NCBI RefSeq assembly: GCF_021650935.1
Contig: NZ_CP091244.1
Span: 1,302,001 to 1,366,000 of the forward strand
DNA length: 64,000 nt
Direction: 5' to 3'
From: Thiothrix winogradskyi
GTDB lineage: Bacteria; Pseudomonadota; Gammaproteobacteria; Thiotrichales; Thiotrichaceae
Part shown: in pieces, positions 54,072-62,220 of the stretch
Position numbering within the stretch: position 1 is the first letter of the stretch
Layout: every line of letters begins with the position of its first letter
Notes under the pieces: model-generated
Database searches by the model: none
The model's input: the letters and a program-made list of their open reading frames with translations, nothing else
What the model was told of the DNA's origin: nothing
Position numbers and translations under genes: made by a program

Positions 54072-54566
54072 TTATGCTGATGCTAAGGCTACGTCGTAGT
54101 CCGGCTCTTGCGCGATTTCCGGCACTTGTTCGGTGTAAGCAACGTTACCGTCTTTAATGACGACGATAGCGCGGGAAAGCAAGCCAGCCAACACGCCGGT
54201 GGTAATGGTTACGCCGTAAGCGTTGCCAAAATCCTTATTGCGGAAGTCGGAGAGGGACATCACATTGTCCAAGCCTTCCGCGCCACAGAAACGGCTGTGG
54301 GCAAACGGCAGGTCAGCCGATACGCACAATACCGCCACATCCGCTTTGCCGCTGGCGAGTTCGTTGAACTTGCGGGTGGATGCGGCACAAACGCCGGTGT
54401 CAACACTGGGGTAAATGTTGAGGATGACGGTTTTGCCTGCAAAATCTTGCAGGGTAACGTCAGAGAGGTCGGTTTTGGTCAGGGTAAACGCAGGGGCTGC
54501 ACTGCCCACGGCTGGCAGTTCGCCGCAGGTTTCCAGCGGATTGCCTTGTAAGGTGATAGTTGCCAT
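54072..54566 (-). CDS. tpx: Thiol peroxidase (Tpx)
   Basis: This 164-residue peroxiredoxin reduces hydroperoxides using thioredoxin. The peroxidatic Cys lies in VDTGVCAASTRKFNE and the resolving Cys in FAHSRFCGAEGLDNV, the Tpx pattern. N terminus ITLQGNPLETCGELP is typical. ATG 54566 follows AAGGAGAT. It is downstream of metY on the same strand with a 36-base gap, which suggests co-expression. Confidence 0.96.
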   Translation of the reverse strand: MATITLQGNPLETCGELPAVGSAAPAFTLTKTDLSDVTLQDFAGKTVILNIYPSVDTGVCAASTRKFNELASGKADVAVLCVSADLPFAHSRFCGAEGLDNVMSLSDFRNKDFGNAYGVTITTGVLAGLLSRAIVVIKDGNVAYTEQVPEIAQEPDYDVALASA

Positions 54567-54602
54567 CGGAAATCTCCTTGAGTGATTGATTAAGGTTTGT
54601 CG

Positions 54603-55874
54603 TTATACGCTTGCAAAGGCTTGTTCGAGGTCGGCGATAATGTCGTCAATGTGTTCAATGCCAACGCTCAAACGGATGGTTTCAGGTCTGACACCTGCCT
54701 GCAATTGTTCCGCTTCGGTCAACTGGCGGTGTGTGGTGGAAGCGGGGTGGCAAGCCAGTGATTTCGCATCGCCGATATTCACCAGCCGTTTGATGAGCTG
54801 GAGCTGGTCGTAGAATTTCACCCCGGCCTCAAAACCGCCTTTGATCCCAAACGTCATCAGTGACGCAGGCTTGCCGTCGAAATATTTCAACGCCAGTGCA
54901 TGATACGGGTCATCGGGCAGGGCAGCAAAATTCACCCACTCGACCTTGGTGTGGTTTTTCAGGTAATTGGCGACGGCAATGGCGTTATCGCAGTGGCGTT
55001 CCATGCGCAATGCCAGCGTTTCCAAGCCTTGCAGAATCAGGAAGGCGTTGAAGGGCGAGAGTGCCGAGCCGGTATTGCGCAGGGGTACGGTACGGGCGCG
55101 ACCGATGTAGGCAGCAGGCCCCAATGCTTCGGTGTATACCACACCGTGGTAGGACGGTTCGGGGTTATTAATGGCGGCGTAGCGTTCTTTGTTTTCTGCC
55201 CAGGGGAATTTGCCGGAATCGACAATAATTCCGCCCAGTGAATTACCGTGCCCGCCGATGTATTTGGTGAGGGCGTGAACCACGATGTCCGCGCCGTAAT
55301 CAATTGGCGTACACAAAATCGGGGTTGCCACGGTGTTATCCACAATGACGGCGACGCCGTGTTTGTGCGCGGCGGTGGCAATCGCTTCGATGTCGACGAT
55401 ATTGCCCGCTGGGTTGCCGATGGTTTCGCAGAACACGGCTTTGGTTTTGGCATCAATCAGCTTTTCGATGGCTTCGGGGCTGTCGTTTTCGGCAAAGCGG
55501 ACTTCAATGCCTTGCTTGGGGAGCATGTGCGCGAACAGCGTATACGTGCCGCCGTACAATTGTGGGGTGGCGACGATATTATCGCCCGCTTCGGCAATAT
55601 TGAGAATGGCGTAATTGATGGCTGCCATGCCGGAGCTGACGACTAAGCCTGCAATGCCGCCTTCGAGTGCGGCGACACGCTTTTCCAGCACGTCATTGGT
55701 GGGGTTCATCAGGCGAGTGTAAATATTGCCGGGTACTGCCAGATTGAATAAATCCGCGCCGTGTTGGGCATCGTCGAATTCGTAAGCCACGGTCTGGTAA
55801 ATCGGCACAGCCACCGACTTGGTGGTCGGGTCGGTGGTATAGCCAGCGTGGATGGATAGGGTTTCTTTTTTCAT
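54603..55874 (-). CDS. metY: O-acetylhomoserine sulfhydrylase/aminocarboxypropyltransferase
   Basis: This 423-residue PLP enzyme makes homocysteine from O-acetylhomoserine and sulfide. The start ATG 55874 follows AAGGAGGA and gives KETLSIHAGYTTDPTTKSVAVPIYQT. The PLP-binding Lys is in VVHALTKYIGGHGNSLGG, and YTRLMNPTNDVLEKRVAALEGG is the family signature. Direct sulfhydrylation would suit a sulfide-rich life style. It is divergent from mutM with only 71 bases between, too short for a SAM riboswitch. Confidence 0.94.
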   Translation of the reverse strand: MKKETLSIHAGYTTDPTTKSVAVPIYQTVAYEFDDAQHGADLFNLAVPGNIYTRLMNPTNDVLEKRVAALEGGIAGLVVSSGMAAINYAILNIAEAGDNIVATPQLYGGTYTLFAHMLPKQGIEVRFAENDSPEAIEKLIDAKTKAVFCETIGNPAGNIVDIEAIATAAHKHGVAVIVDNTVATPILCTPIDYGADIVVHALTKYIGGHGNSLGGIIVDSGKFPWAENKERYAAINNPEPSYHGVVYTEALGPAAYIGRARTVPLRNTGSALSPFNAFLILQGLETLALRMERHCDNAIAVANYLKNHTKVEWVNFAALPDDPYHALALKYFDGKPASLMTFGIKGGFEAGVKFYDQLQLIKRLVNIGDAKSLACHPASTTHRQLTEAEQLQAGVRPETIRLSVGIEHIDDIIADLEQAFASV

Positions 55875-55945
55875 GGGAGTCCTCCTTAGTAGAGGCTGAA
55901 GGTATACCATACGCCCTTAATATTGACCATAGATAAGGATGTGCG

Positions 55946-56758
55946 ATGCCTGAATTGCCCGAAGTCGAAACCACCCGCCGTGGCATTGAGCCTTGGTTAA
56001 AGGGGCATACGGTGAAAGCTGTGTGTATCCGTCAGCCAAAATTGCGCTGGCCTGTGCCGGATAGTGTTAACACATTGGCAGGGCAGGTGGTGCACGAGCT
56101 GACGAGGCGGGGCAAATACATTTTGCTGCATACCGATGCGGGTGTTGGGCTGATTCATTTGGGGATGTCCGGCAGTTTGCGGATTGTGGAAGCGGATTTA
56201 GTGCCGCGTAAGCATGACCATTTCGATTTGGTGTTAGACAGTGGCAAGGCGGTGCGTTACCACGATCCGCGCCGTTTCGGGGCGTTTTTGTGGGCAGAAG
56301 GCGACCCGATGCAACATGCTTTATTGTGCGAATTGGGACCAGAACCGTTGGAAGACGGTTTCGATGGGGATTATTTGTTTGAACGTTCGCGTAACCGCAG
56401 TGTGAGCGTGAAAGCATTCATTATGAATGCGCATATTGTCGTTGGCGTAGGCAATATCTACGCCAACGAAGCGCTGTTTCTAGCGGGGATAGACCCACGG
56501 CTGGCGGCGGGGCGCGTATCCCGCGAACGTTACGCTAAACTTGCGCAAACTATCCGCCAGATTTTGGCCTATGCCATTGAATGCGGGGGAACAACCCTGC
56601 GTGATTTTGTACGTGAAGATGGGTCGCCGGGGTATTTTAAGCTGGAGTTGAAGGTTTACGACCGGGCTAAGTTGCCGTGTGTCGTGTGCCAAAATCCCAT
56701 TGCGCAAATCACCCAAGGGCAACGTTCCACTTGGTTCTGCCCCATCTGCCAAATTTGA
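55946..56758 (+). CDS. mutM: Formamidopyrimidine-DNA glycosylase
   Basis: This 270-residue base-excision repair enzyme removes 8-oxoguanine. It begins PELPEVETTRRGIEPW, with Pro2 the catalytic nucleophile after Met removal and Glu3 also catalytic. It has the helix-two-turn-helix region (VGNIYANEALFLAGIDP) and ends in the zinc finger CVVCQNPIAQITQGQRST...CPIC. It is full length. Confidence 0.97.
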   Translation: MPELPEVETTRRGIEPWLKGHTVKAVCIRQPKLRWPVPDSVNTLAGQVVHELTRRGKYILLHTDAGVGLIHLGMSGSLRIVEADLVPRKHDHFDLVLDSGKAVRYHDPRRFGAFLWAEGDPMQHALLCELGPEPLEDGFDGDYLFERSRNRSVSVKAFIMNAHIVVGVGNIYANEALFLAGIDPRLAAGRVSRERYAKLAQTIRQILAYAIECGGTTLRDFVREDGSPGYFKLELKVYDRAKLPCVVCQNPIAQITQGQRSTWFCPICQI

Positions 56759-56821
56759 CTCATTGCTACCCTCTTGGTTGCTGAGCGTAGCCGAAGCATC
56801 GCCTTGCGGCTTGCCGCTGAG

Positions 56822-57016
56822 TCAAGTTCGGCGCGTACCCCTGATCGACATATCGGCTTCTTCGAGTACGCCATTCGCCATCAGTTCGCGTACTAATTGC
56901 TTGCGGATGCCTTTGTTGACACCAATATCCATGCCAATGCGGTAGAAAAGGAAGGAGGGAATCCCGATAATGACCAACCCGATCATAAAATACATGATAA
57001 CTTCTGTATCCAACAT
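56822..57016 (-). CDS. Small single-TM membrane protein
   Basis: This 64-residue protein has one TM helix (about 8-25, IMYFMIGLVIIGIPSFLFY) and a soluble basic/acidic tail (GIRKQLVRELMANGVLEEADM). It occupies the gap between convergent mutM and divergent dusA. ATG 57016 has AAGGGG a few bases upstream. No family is recognised. Confidence 0.55.
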   Translation of the reverse strand: MLDTEVIMYFMIGLVIIGIPSFLFYRIGMDIGVNKGIRKQLVRELMANGVLEEADMSIRGTRRT

Positions 57017-57106
57017 AAAAGCCCCTTGCTTAATGTGCCGTTGTGCGATTGATTCGATTGTTTTTTAAGCGAAATAAACAGAGTCGCTCTTAAATAAGAA
57101 TATTAT

Positions 57107-58075
57107 ATGAATAAGCTGAACAGGAAATTTACCGTAGCGCCAATGCTGGACTGGACTGACCGTCATTGCCGTTATTTTCACCGTTTATTGACCAAAAAAT
57201 CCGTGCTGTATACCGAAATGGTGACAACAGGCGCATTGTTGCATGGCGACCCTGAACGTCACTTACGCTTCAATCGAGAAGAACACCCAGTCGCCTTACA
57301 ATTGGGTGGCAGTGAGCCGCAGGAAATGGCGGCATGTGCGCGTCTGGCAGCAAGTTATGGTTACGATGAAATAAACATCAACGTCGGTTGCCCTAGCGAG
57401 AGGGTGCAAAAAGGCGCGTTTGGCGCTTGCCTGATGGCGGAACCGGATTTGATTGCGGAATGTGTCAGCACCATGCAAGCCGCCGTGAATATTCCGGTGA
57501 CGGTCAAAAATCGCATTGGGATTGATGATCAGGATGATTACGCAGGCTTGCATCATTTTGTGAACACCGTGTCGCAAGCCGGTTGCCAGACGTTTATTAT
57601 TCATGCGCGTAAGGCGTGGTTGAAAGGGCTGAGTCCCAAGGAAAACCGTGAGATTCCGCCTTTGCGTTACGAATTGGTGTATGAGATTAAGCAAGCGTTT
57701 CCGCATTTGGAGATCATTATCAACGGCGGCATTACGACGCTGGAACAATGCCAGCAGCATTTGCAGTACGTCGATGGGGTAATGGTGGGGCGCGAGGCTT
57801 ATCATAATCCGTGGTTGTTAGCGCAAGTGGATTCAGCCATTTACGGGGTGGATGACCCGTTTCAGGATCGTAAAGTGGTGCTGGAAGCATTTTTAACTTA
57901 CGTGCAGGAACAGCAGGCAGCGGGCGTGGCATTGAATCACATGAGCCGCCACATTCTCGGTTTGTTTCAGGGAATGCCGGGAGCGCGGGCGTTCCGGCGG
58001 CTGATCAGCGAGAATGCGCATAAGCAAAATGCGGGTGTTGAATTATTACGTGATGCGGCTAAAAAAATTGCTTGA
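57107..58075 (+). CDS. dusA: tRNA-dihydrouridine(20/20a) synthase DusA
   Basis: This 322-residue FMN-dependent enzyme reduces U20/U20a in tRNA. It has VAPMLDWTDRHCRYFHRLL, the TEMVTTGALLHGD block, ININVGCPSERVQKGAFGACLM with the catalytic Cys, and the FMN phosphate site VMVGREAYHNPWLL. It ends at the promoter of a tRNA gene, so dusA lies next to one of its possible substrates. Confidence 0.96.
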   Translation: MNKLNRKFTVAPMLDWTDRHCRYFHRLLTKKSVLYTEMVTTGALLHGDPERHLRFNREEHPVALQLGGSEPQEMAACARLAASYGYDEININVGCPSERVQKGAFGACLMAEPDLIAECVSTMQAAVNIPVTVKNRIGIDDQDDYAGLHHFVNTVSQAGCQTFIIHARKAWLKGLSPKENREIPPLRYELVYEIKQAFPHLEIIINGGITTLEQCQQHLQYVDGVMVGREAYHNPWLLAQVDSAIYGVDDPFQDRKVVLEAFLTYVQEQQAAGVALNHMSRHILGLFQGMPGARAFRRLISENAHKQNAGVELLRDAAKKIA

Positions 58076-58100
58076 CCGACCTCTGTTTGCTCTATATTAT
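58072..58100 (+). promoter_or_regulatory. Promoter of tRNA-Asn
   Basis: TTGACC (58072-58077), an exact 17-base spacer and TATTAT (58095-58100) give a near-consensus sigma-70 promoter. The -35 box overlaps the dusA stop codon. The start is expected near 58107, 14 bases before the tRNA. Confidence 0.8.
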
Positions 58101-58120
58101 ATGCGCCTCAAACCGACAGT

Positions 58121-58196
58121 TCCTCGATAGCTCAGTCGGTAGAGCAACGGACTGTTAATCCGTGGGTCACTGGTTCGAGTCCAGTTCGAGGAGCCA
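58121..58196 (+). tRNA. tRNA-Asn (anticodon GTT)
   Basis: This 76-nt tRNA has acceptor TCCTCGA/TCGAGGA with discriminator G and encoded CCA, D loop AGCTCAGTCGGTAGAGC, anticodon loop CTGTTAA (GTT at 58154-58156) and T arm CTGGTTCGAGTCCAG. All stems pair. Confidence 0.98.
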
Positions 58197-58205
58197 AAAT
58201 TCTGT

Positions 58206-58223
58206 ATCATGGTGTACCATGAT
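58206..58223. repeat. Inverted repeat downstream of tRNA-Asn
   Basis: ATCATGGT-GT-ACCATGAT is a perfect 8-base-arm inverted repeat 10 bases past the tRNA. It could be a processing signal, an operator for the TA pair downstream, or an integration-site relic. Confidence 0.45.
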
Positions 58224-58228
58224 GATTC

Positions 58229-58266
58229 AAAAGCCCTTGCAGGCCGCAATCTGCAAGGGCTTTTGT
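58229..58266 (+). terminator. Terminator of tRNA-Asn
   Basis: AAAAGCCCTTGCAG (58229-58242) and CTGCAAGGGCTTTT (58251-58264) form a 14-base perfect stem followed by more T/G bases. Confidence 0.9.
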
Positions 58267-58356
58267 GCGTCTGTCACCGTGGAAAACTTCAACACATGCT
58301 TAGTGCAAAAGTGAGTACAATAATGCGTACTTACTAACAAAATGAGGATGTGAATC

Positions 58357-58614
58357 ATGGAAGCCATCAGTTATTCAGCTTTCAGAAAAGGGCTATCGAA
58401 TGCCTTGGATAAGGTGGAGCAAGACCGCGTACCCCTGTTGATTACCCGGCAGAACGGCACGGCAGCGGTGCTTATTTCCTTGGATGAATACAACGCCTAT
58501 GCAGAAACCGCGCATTTGGCAGCAAGCCCCAAAAATGCCGAACGCTTGAACCGTGCTATTGCCCAACTGGAAGCAGGGCGGGGCGTGGTGCGTGACATCG
58601 TGGAGGGGGAATAA
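58357..58614 (+). CDS. yefM: YefM/Phd-family antitoxin
   Basis: This 85-residue antitoxin begins EAISYSAFRKGLSNALDKV and has the Phd/YefM dimer core (VPLLITRQNGTAAVLISLDEYNAY). The acidic C-terminal tail (AIAQLEAGRGVVRDIVEGE) wraps the toxin. Its stop overlaps the toxin start (TAATG). The pair lies just after tRNA-Asn. Confidence 0.93.
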   Translation: MEAISYSAFRKGLSNALDKVEQDRVPLLITRQNGTAAVLISLDEYNAYAETAHLAASPKNAERLNRAIAQLEAGRGVVRDIVEGE

Positions 58615-58868
58615 TGCTGTTATGTTGGGCTGATGATGCATGGGATGATTACCTACACTGGCAGCAAACCGACCGCAAAATCTTGAAGCGGGTGAATGAT
58701 CTAATCAAGGATATGAAGCGCAACCCGTTTGAAGGCGTGGGCAAACCCGAACCACTCAAGCACCAGTGGGCGGGGTATTGGTCAAGGCGCATCACGGAAG
58801 AACACCGGATTGTCTATAAGGTGGAAAGTGACCACCTGTATATTGCTCAATGCCGTTACCACTATTAA
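58614..58868 (+). CDS. yoeB: YoeB-family ribosome-dependent mRNA endonuclease toxin
   Basis: This 84-residue RelE-superfamily toxin cleaves mRNA in the ribosomal A site. It has the YoeB features WADDAWDDYLHWQQTDRKIL and NPFEGVGKPEPLKHQWAGYWSRRI. The catalytic residues Glu, Arg, His and the C-terminal Tyr are present (EEHRIVYKV; ...CRYHY). Confidence 0.94.
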   Translation: MLLCWADDAWDDYLHWQQTDRKILKRVNDLIKDMKRNPFEGVGKPEPLKHQWAGYWSRRITEEHRIVYKVESDHLYIAQCRYHY

Positions 58869-58878
58869 GCCATCGCAT

Positions 58879-59250
58879 CTATACCTCTTCTTCGGGCAAT
58901 TCCGGCAAGGTGTAAGGCGTGGCAGCGAGTAAGCCGTGCATGTACATCAAGCCACCGTGCGGGCGATTAATCTCGGCTAGTTCGTAGATGTATTCAAACA
59001 CCTCGTCCGCTTGTTCGGTGGGGACGGCGACCGTCAGCACTTCTTTTTCCGAGGTTTCGCCAATGCCGCGATAGCGTAGCGGGGTTAAACGCCCATTGCC
59101 GCGTGCGTAATGAATATCCACTGCGGTCAGCCCGCGTTCTTCGGTTAAGGCTTTGGCTACCTTCATGGCGCGACCTTTGGGCAGGATGCAAGTGATGACT
59201 TTTTGCGAAATGAGGGTGGGGGTAACGCTTAACATGTTGGGCGGACTCAT
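58879..59250 (-). CDS. PII-like protein of the DUF1538 operon (second)
   Basis: This 123-residue protein has a PII-like ferredoxin fold: LISQKVITCILPKGRAMKVAKALTEERGLTAVDIHYARGNGRL, a short T-loop-like segment (LRYRGIGETSEKEVLTVAVP) and a C-terminal helix/loop. Canonical GlnB/GlnK T-loop residues, including the uridylylated Tyr, are not evident, so it may bind a different ligand. ATG 59250 overlaps the preceding stop. It is last in a three-gene operon with a PII-like gene and a DUF1538 membrane protein. Confidence 0.75.
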   Translation of the reverse strand: MSPPNMLSVTPTLISQKVITCILPKGRAMKVAKALTEERGLTAVDIHYARGNGRLTPLRYRGIGETSEKEVLTVAVPTEQADEVFEYIYELAEINRPHGGLMYMHGLLAATPYTLPELPEEEV

Positions 59251-59624
59251 GAGCCTTGACGTGGGTAATCGGTGAGGCGTTCGACGATTTCGTGGGGAAT
59301 GAAGGTGGCTGCTTTTTCCAGCGGCGTGACCCACATAAAGCCCATACCGGGGGTATCCATTTTGCCTGCCAGATACATTTTCTCAAACACGCGGTCGAGC
59401 TGGTCGGTGGACACCACAATATTGATGACTTCTTTTTCCGCTTCGATGGCTAAGCCCATAATGCCGAGGCGTTCGCGTACCCCGCGCCCGCGTGCGTAAT
59501 GAATGCTTGCCCCTTGTGCGCCTGCTTCTTGGGCGGCTTTGACGATTTCATCCGCTAGACCGCGCTGCACAATCGCAGTGATCAGGGCGACATCGGTCAA
59601 GACAACAATTTCACGTTTGCTCAT
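59247..59624 (-). CDS. PII-like protein of the DUF1538 operon (first)
   Basis: This 125-residue PII-like protein begins KREIVVLTDVALITAIVQRGLADEIV and has GASIHYARGRGVRERLGIMG. It shares HYARG-G and EKEV-(L/I)-V-V with the next gene, so the two are paralogues. The B-loop region is replaced by TPGMGFMWVTPLEKAATFIP. Its start overlaps the DUF1538 stop and its stop overlaps the next start (both ATGA), so all three are made in step. It is probably a trimeric regulator docking on the membrane protein. Confidence 0.77.
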   Translation of the reverse strand: MSKREIVVLTDVALITAIVQRGLADEIVKAAQEAGAQGASIHYARGRGVRERLGIMGLAIEAEKEVINIVVSTDQLDRVFEKMYLAGKMDTPGMGFMWVTPLEKAATFIPHEIVERLTDYPRQGS

Positions 59625-61396
59625 GCGGGTTTACCTTGGGTTGAAGCGTGTTTGGGGGCTTGGTCATAGTAACGTTGCTTACGGCTGACTTTCCAGCGTA
59701 TCCACAAGCCGGTGAGCATGACCGAGATAATCGGGCAAATCGATGCCATTGAGAGGATGCCGAAACCTTCAATTGCATCGACCGCATTACCCACGCCCAG
59801 CCCCATCGCTAACACCAGTGGCACGGTCACGGGGCCGGTGGTGACTCCGGCGCTATCCCACGCGATATTGACGAATTCTTCGCTAGACAGGTAAGTGAGG
59901 ATGACCGCGAATAAATAACCCGGAATCAGCAACCAAGCCAGCGGGAGGTCGAAGATGATTTTCGCCACCCCCAAGGCAATGCCAAACGCTACGCCAAATG
60001 ATACCGCATACATGAGTAAGGATTTGCGGAATGCACCGTTGGTGAGCGTTTCAACCGTTAGACCGAGCGCATTGAGGGCAGGTTCTGCCAACGTTGCCCC
60101 AAACCCCAGCAACCACGCAAACAATAACGCCAGCGATAAACCCAGTATGGCGCTGTACAACGGGCTATGCGTCACCGCTTCAATCGCGGTGAAGGCGGCG
60201 GGAATCAGGCTGCCGGATTGCCCGCCCAGTTTCGCCAAGCCATAGCTTAAACCAAGGTTGAACATGATCATGCCGATCACCGCAAGGGTGATGCCGTAGG
60301 TGATTTGACCGGGTTCGGGGAGTTTTTCCTTGAGGATTACCCACATGACCAGCAGCAAAAACAGCACCAGCGGCACAATGGCGCGTAAACCAGCGATGAT
60401 TTCCAGCCAAGGGGTTTGGCTATACCATGCCGGTTCCAGTGCTTGCTGGGCGTGGGCGGCGGCGGCAATGATCTCGGCGGGCGTGGTGGTGAACGCAAGA
60501 TACAGCGCGAGTAATTGCACACTGAGAATCGGAAATAGCGAGGCTAGGGTGACGATGCCAAAGCCTGACAGTGAGGATTGCCCTTTGCCAGCGGCGGCGG
60601 CAATACCGATCCCCAATGCCAGCACCAGCGGCACGGTGACAGGGCCGGTGGTGACAGCGCCGCTATCCCATGCCAGCCCCAAGGTTTTGCTGAGTTCGGG
60701 GTCGAATTGCATGAAAACGGTGAGGGCGATAATCGGGATGAGTGACAAGTAAATCAGCGGTTTTAAGCTCCAGCCATTGAGCAGGCGCAGTGTGCCGAGG
60801 ATGGCGGCAGCGCCGACGCCAATCCCGACCCCTAACACCAGCACTTCTGCCCATTCGTTGAGCATGGCGTAGAGGTAGGGGGCAGATTCGACTTGCACAA
60901 TTTGCCCAGCGGCTTTCAATGCGCCAATGGCGGGTTCGGCAAAGGTGACACCAATACCCAGCAGAAAGACAATGCTGAGTACCACCGGCAAGGTGGCTTT
61001 GGCGGGAAGTGTATTGCCGAGTGCTTCGCCAAAGGGCATCAGACCGACTTTTAAGCCTTCCATGAAAAACATTAAGCCCAGAACCACCGCGACTAAGCCG
61101 CCGGTAATCAGGCCAGCATCGGCAACGCCTTGTTGCAGCACAAAAATCTGAAACAGCACGAGGTATAGCGCGAGTGGAACCACGGCTTGCACTTGCTCCA
61201 TCAGACGGCTGCTGATGTAGGGTTGAATCAGACGGTAAGCATCAATCCAGCGCAGGTGAATTTTGGGGGCGCGGTAGGGGATTTCGCTGCCATCAGCGGC
61301 GTGCCACACTTTTGGGGTGAGGTTGTTGTAGGATATTTGTTGCTGCTGAAGCGTAATTTCACGCACAAATGCGCCAAAGCGGATTTCAGTTGGCAT
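59621..61396 (-). CDS. DUF1538 integral membrane protein (putative transporter)
   Basis: This 591-residue inner-membrane protein has about 14 predicted TM segments in two homologous halves. Each half has a repeated signature: DSGAVTTGPVTVPLVLALGIG and DSAGVTTGPVTVPLVLAMGLG, and earlier TFAEPAIGALKAAG and TLAEPALNALGL. An N-terminal soluble part (about 1-60) precedes TM1. The duplicated, Gly/Thr-rich re-entrant-like motifs suggest a transporter. Coupling to two PII-like proteins recalls Amt-GlnK and SbtA-SbtB. The substrate is unknown. Confidence 0.8.
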   Translation of the reverse strand: MPTEIRFGAFVREITLQQQQISYNNLTPKVWHAADGSEIPYRAPKIHLRWIDAYRLIQPYISSRLMEQVQAVVPLALYLVLFQIFVLQQGVADAGLITGGLVAVVLGLMFFMEGLKVGLMPFGEALGNTLPAKATLPVVLSIVFLLGIGVTFAEPAIGALKAAGQIVQVESAPYLYAMLNEWAEVLVLGVGIGVGAAAILGTLRLLNGWSLKPLIYLSLIPIIALTVFMQFDPELSKTLGLAWDSGAVTTGPVTVPLVLALGIGIAAAAGKGQSSLSGFGIVTLASLFPILSVQLLALYLAFTTTPAEIIAAAAHAQQALEPAWYSQTPWLEIIAGLRAIVPLVLFLLLVMWVILKEKLPEPGQITYGITLAVIGMIMFNLGLSYGLAKLGGQSGSLIPAAFTAIEAVTHSPLYSAILGLSLALLFAWLLGFGATLAEPALNALGLTVETLTNGAFRKSLLMYAVSFGVAFGIALGVAKIIFDLPLAWLLIPGYLFAVILTYLSSEEFVNIAWDSAGVTTGPVTVPLVLAMGLGVGNAVDAIEGFGILSMASICPIISVMLTGLWIRWKVSRKQRYYDQAPKHASTQGKPA

Positions 61397-61490
61397 AATT
61401 TCCCTGACGGCTGCTAGTCGTGTCTTGACAATACCATAAATAAACTCGTAATCTCAATAGATTTATTTAAGCATTTGGAGCGAGTGGATA

Positions 61491-62114
61491 TTATGTGCTG
61501 AGGAAAATATGCAGGGCGAGCACGATTAGTAAGCTACCGAGGGCGCGTTCGATCCACTGTTGGTGACGCTTTAACCAAATTAGTGTGTTTCCTTGGGAAA
61601 GTGCGGTGGCGACTAGCACATACCAACTGCCATCGACGAGGGTGATGGTGCTGACGAAAATGGCTTTGTCCGTCAGGCTCATGGCTGCGTTGATGAAGGG
61701 GCTGAAAATCGCAAGAAAATAAAGCCCCACTTTGGGATTGAGTAAGGCAATTAACAGACCATCACGGGCGGCATTCCACAAGGTTGCGGATGGTTGCGGG
61801 GTGTTTGGCATGTTTGCCTCTGGCGGTGTGGCGGTAGCCGTAATGCCTTGATAGCCCAGCCATAGCAGGTAAATCGCGCCGAAGTAACTGAGCGTTTTGA
61901 ACAGTAGTGGCGATTGTTGCAACACTAGCACTAAACCGAGTACTGACAGCAGCGCGTAGCAACCCAACCCGATGGCGTGCGCGATGCCGGTGATTGCGCC
62001 GTGTAAACGCGAGTGGTTGAGGGTATTGCGCAACACCACGGCAAGGCTTGCGCCGGGGAAGATTGCACCCATTAGGCAGAGGGTGAAAAGCGAGAGCCAA
62101 GTGCTGAGTGTCAT
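61491..62114 (-). CDS. LysE-family exporter
   Basis: This 207-residue inner-membrane exporter has six predicted TM helices. It has the family N-terminal pattern MGAIFPGASLAVVLRNTLNHSRLHGAITGIAHAIG and LLIALLNPKVGLYFLAIFSPF. It exports an amino acid or related compound. A Pro/Thr linker (about 93-108) lies between TM3 and TM4. It is divergent from the TIR gene. Confidence 0.88.
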   Translation of the reverse strand: MTLSTWLSLFTLCLMGAIFPGASLAVVLRNTLNHSRLHGAITGIAHAIGLGCYALLSVLGLVLVLQQSPLLFKTLSYFGAIYLLWLGYQGITATATPPEANMPNTPQPSATLWNAARDGLLIALLNPKVGLYFLAIFSPFINAAMSLTDKAIFVSTITLVDGSWYVLVATALSQGNTLIWLKRHQQWIERALGSLLIVLALHIFLST

Positions 62115-62220
62115 GGGTTTAAAGACGGGTCAAATGAAGCAGCATATTATGTTTTAAGACAATTATCCTGATAAACGGTATTATCACCCCATTGTAAAGT
62201 GAACAGGGCTTGCTCACAAC

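Noticed and set aside
55875..55945. SAM or other methionine riboswitch upstream of metY
   Set aside because: Only 71 bases separate metY from mutM, too short for a riboswitch plus two promoters, and no riboswitch-like stems were seen.
56760..56821. Segment after mutM with GCTGAGCGTAGCCGAAGC, resembling a common dispersed motif
   Set aside because: Only one copy is present in this window and no clear stem could be drawn, so it cannot be called a repeat from this sequence alone.
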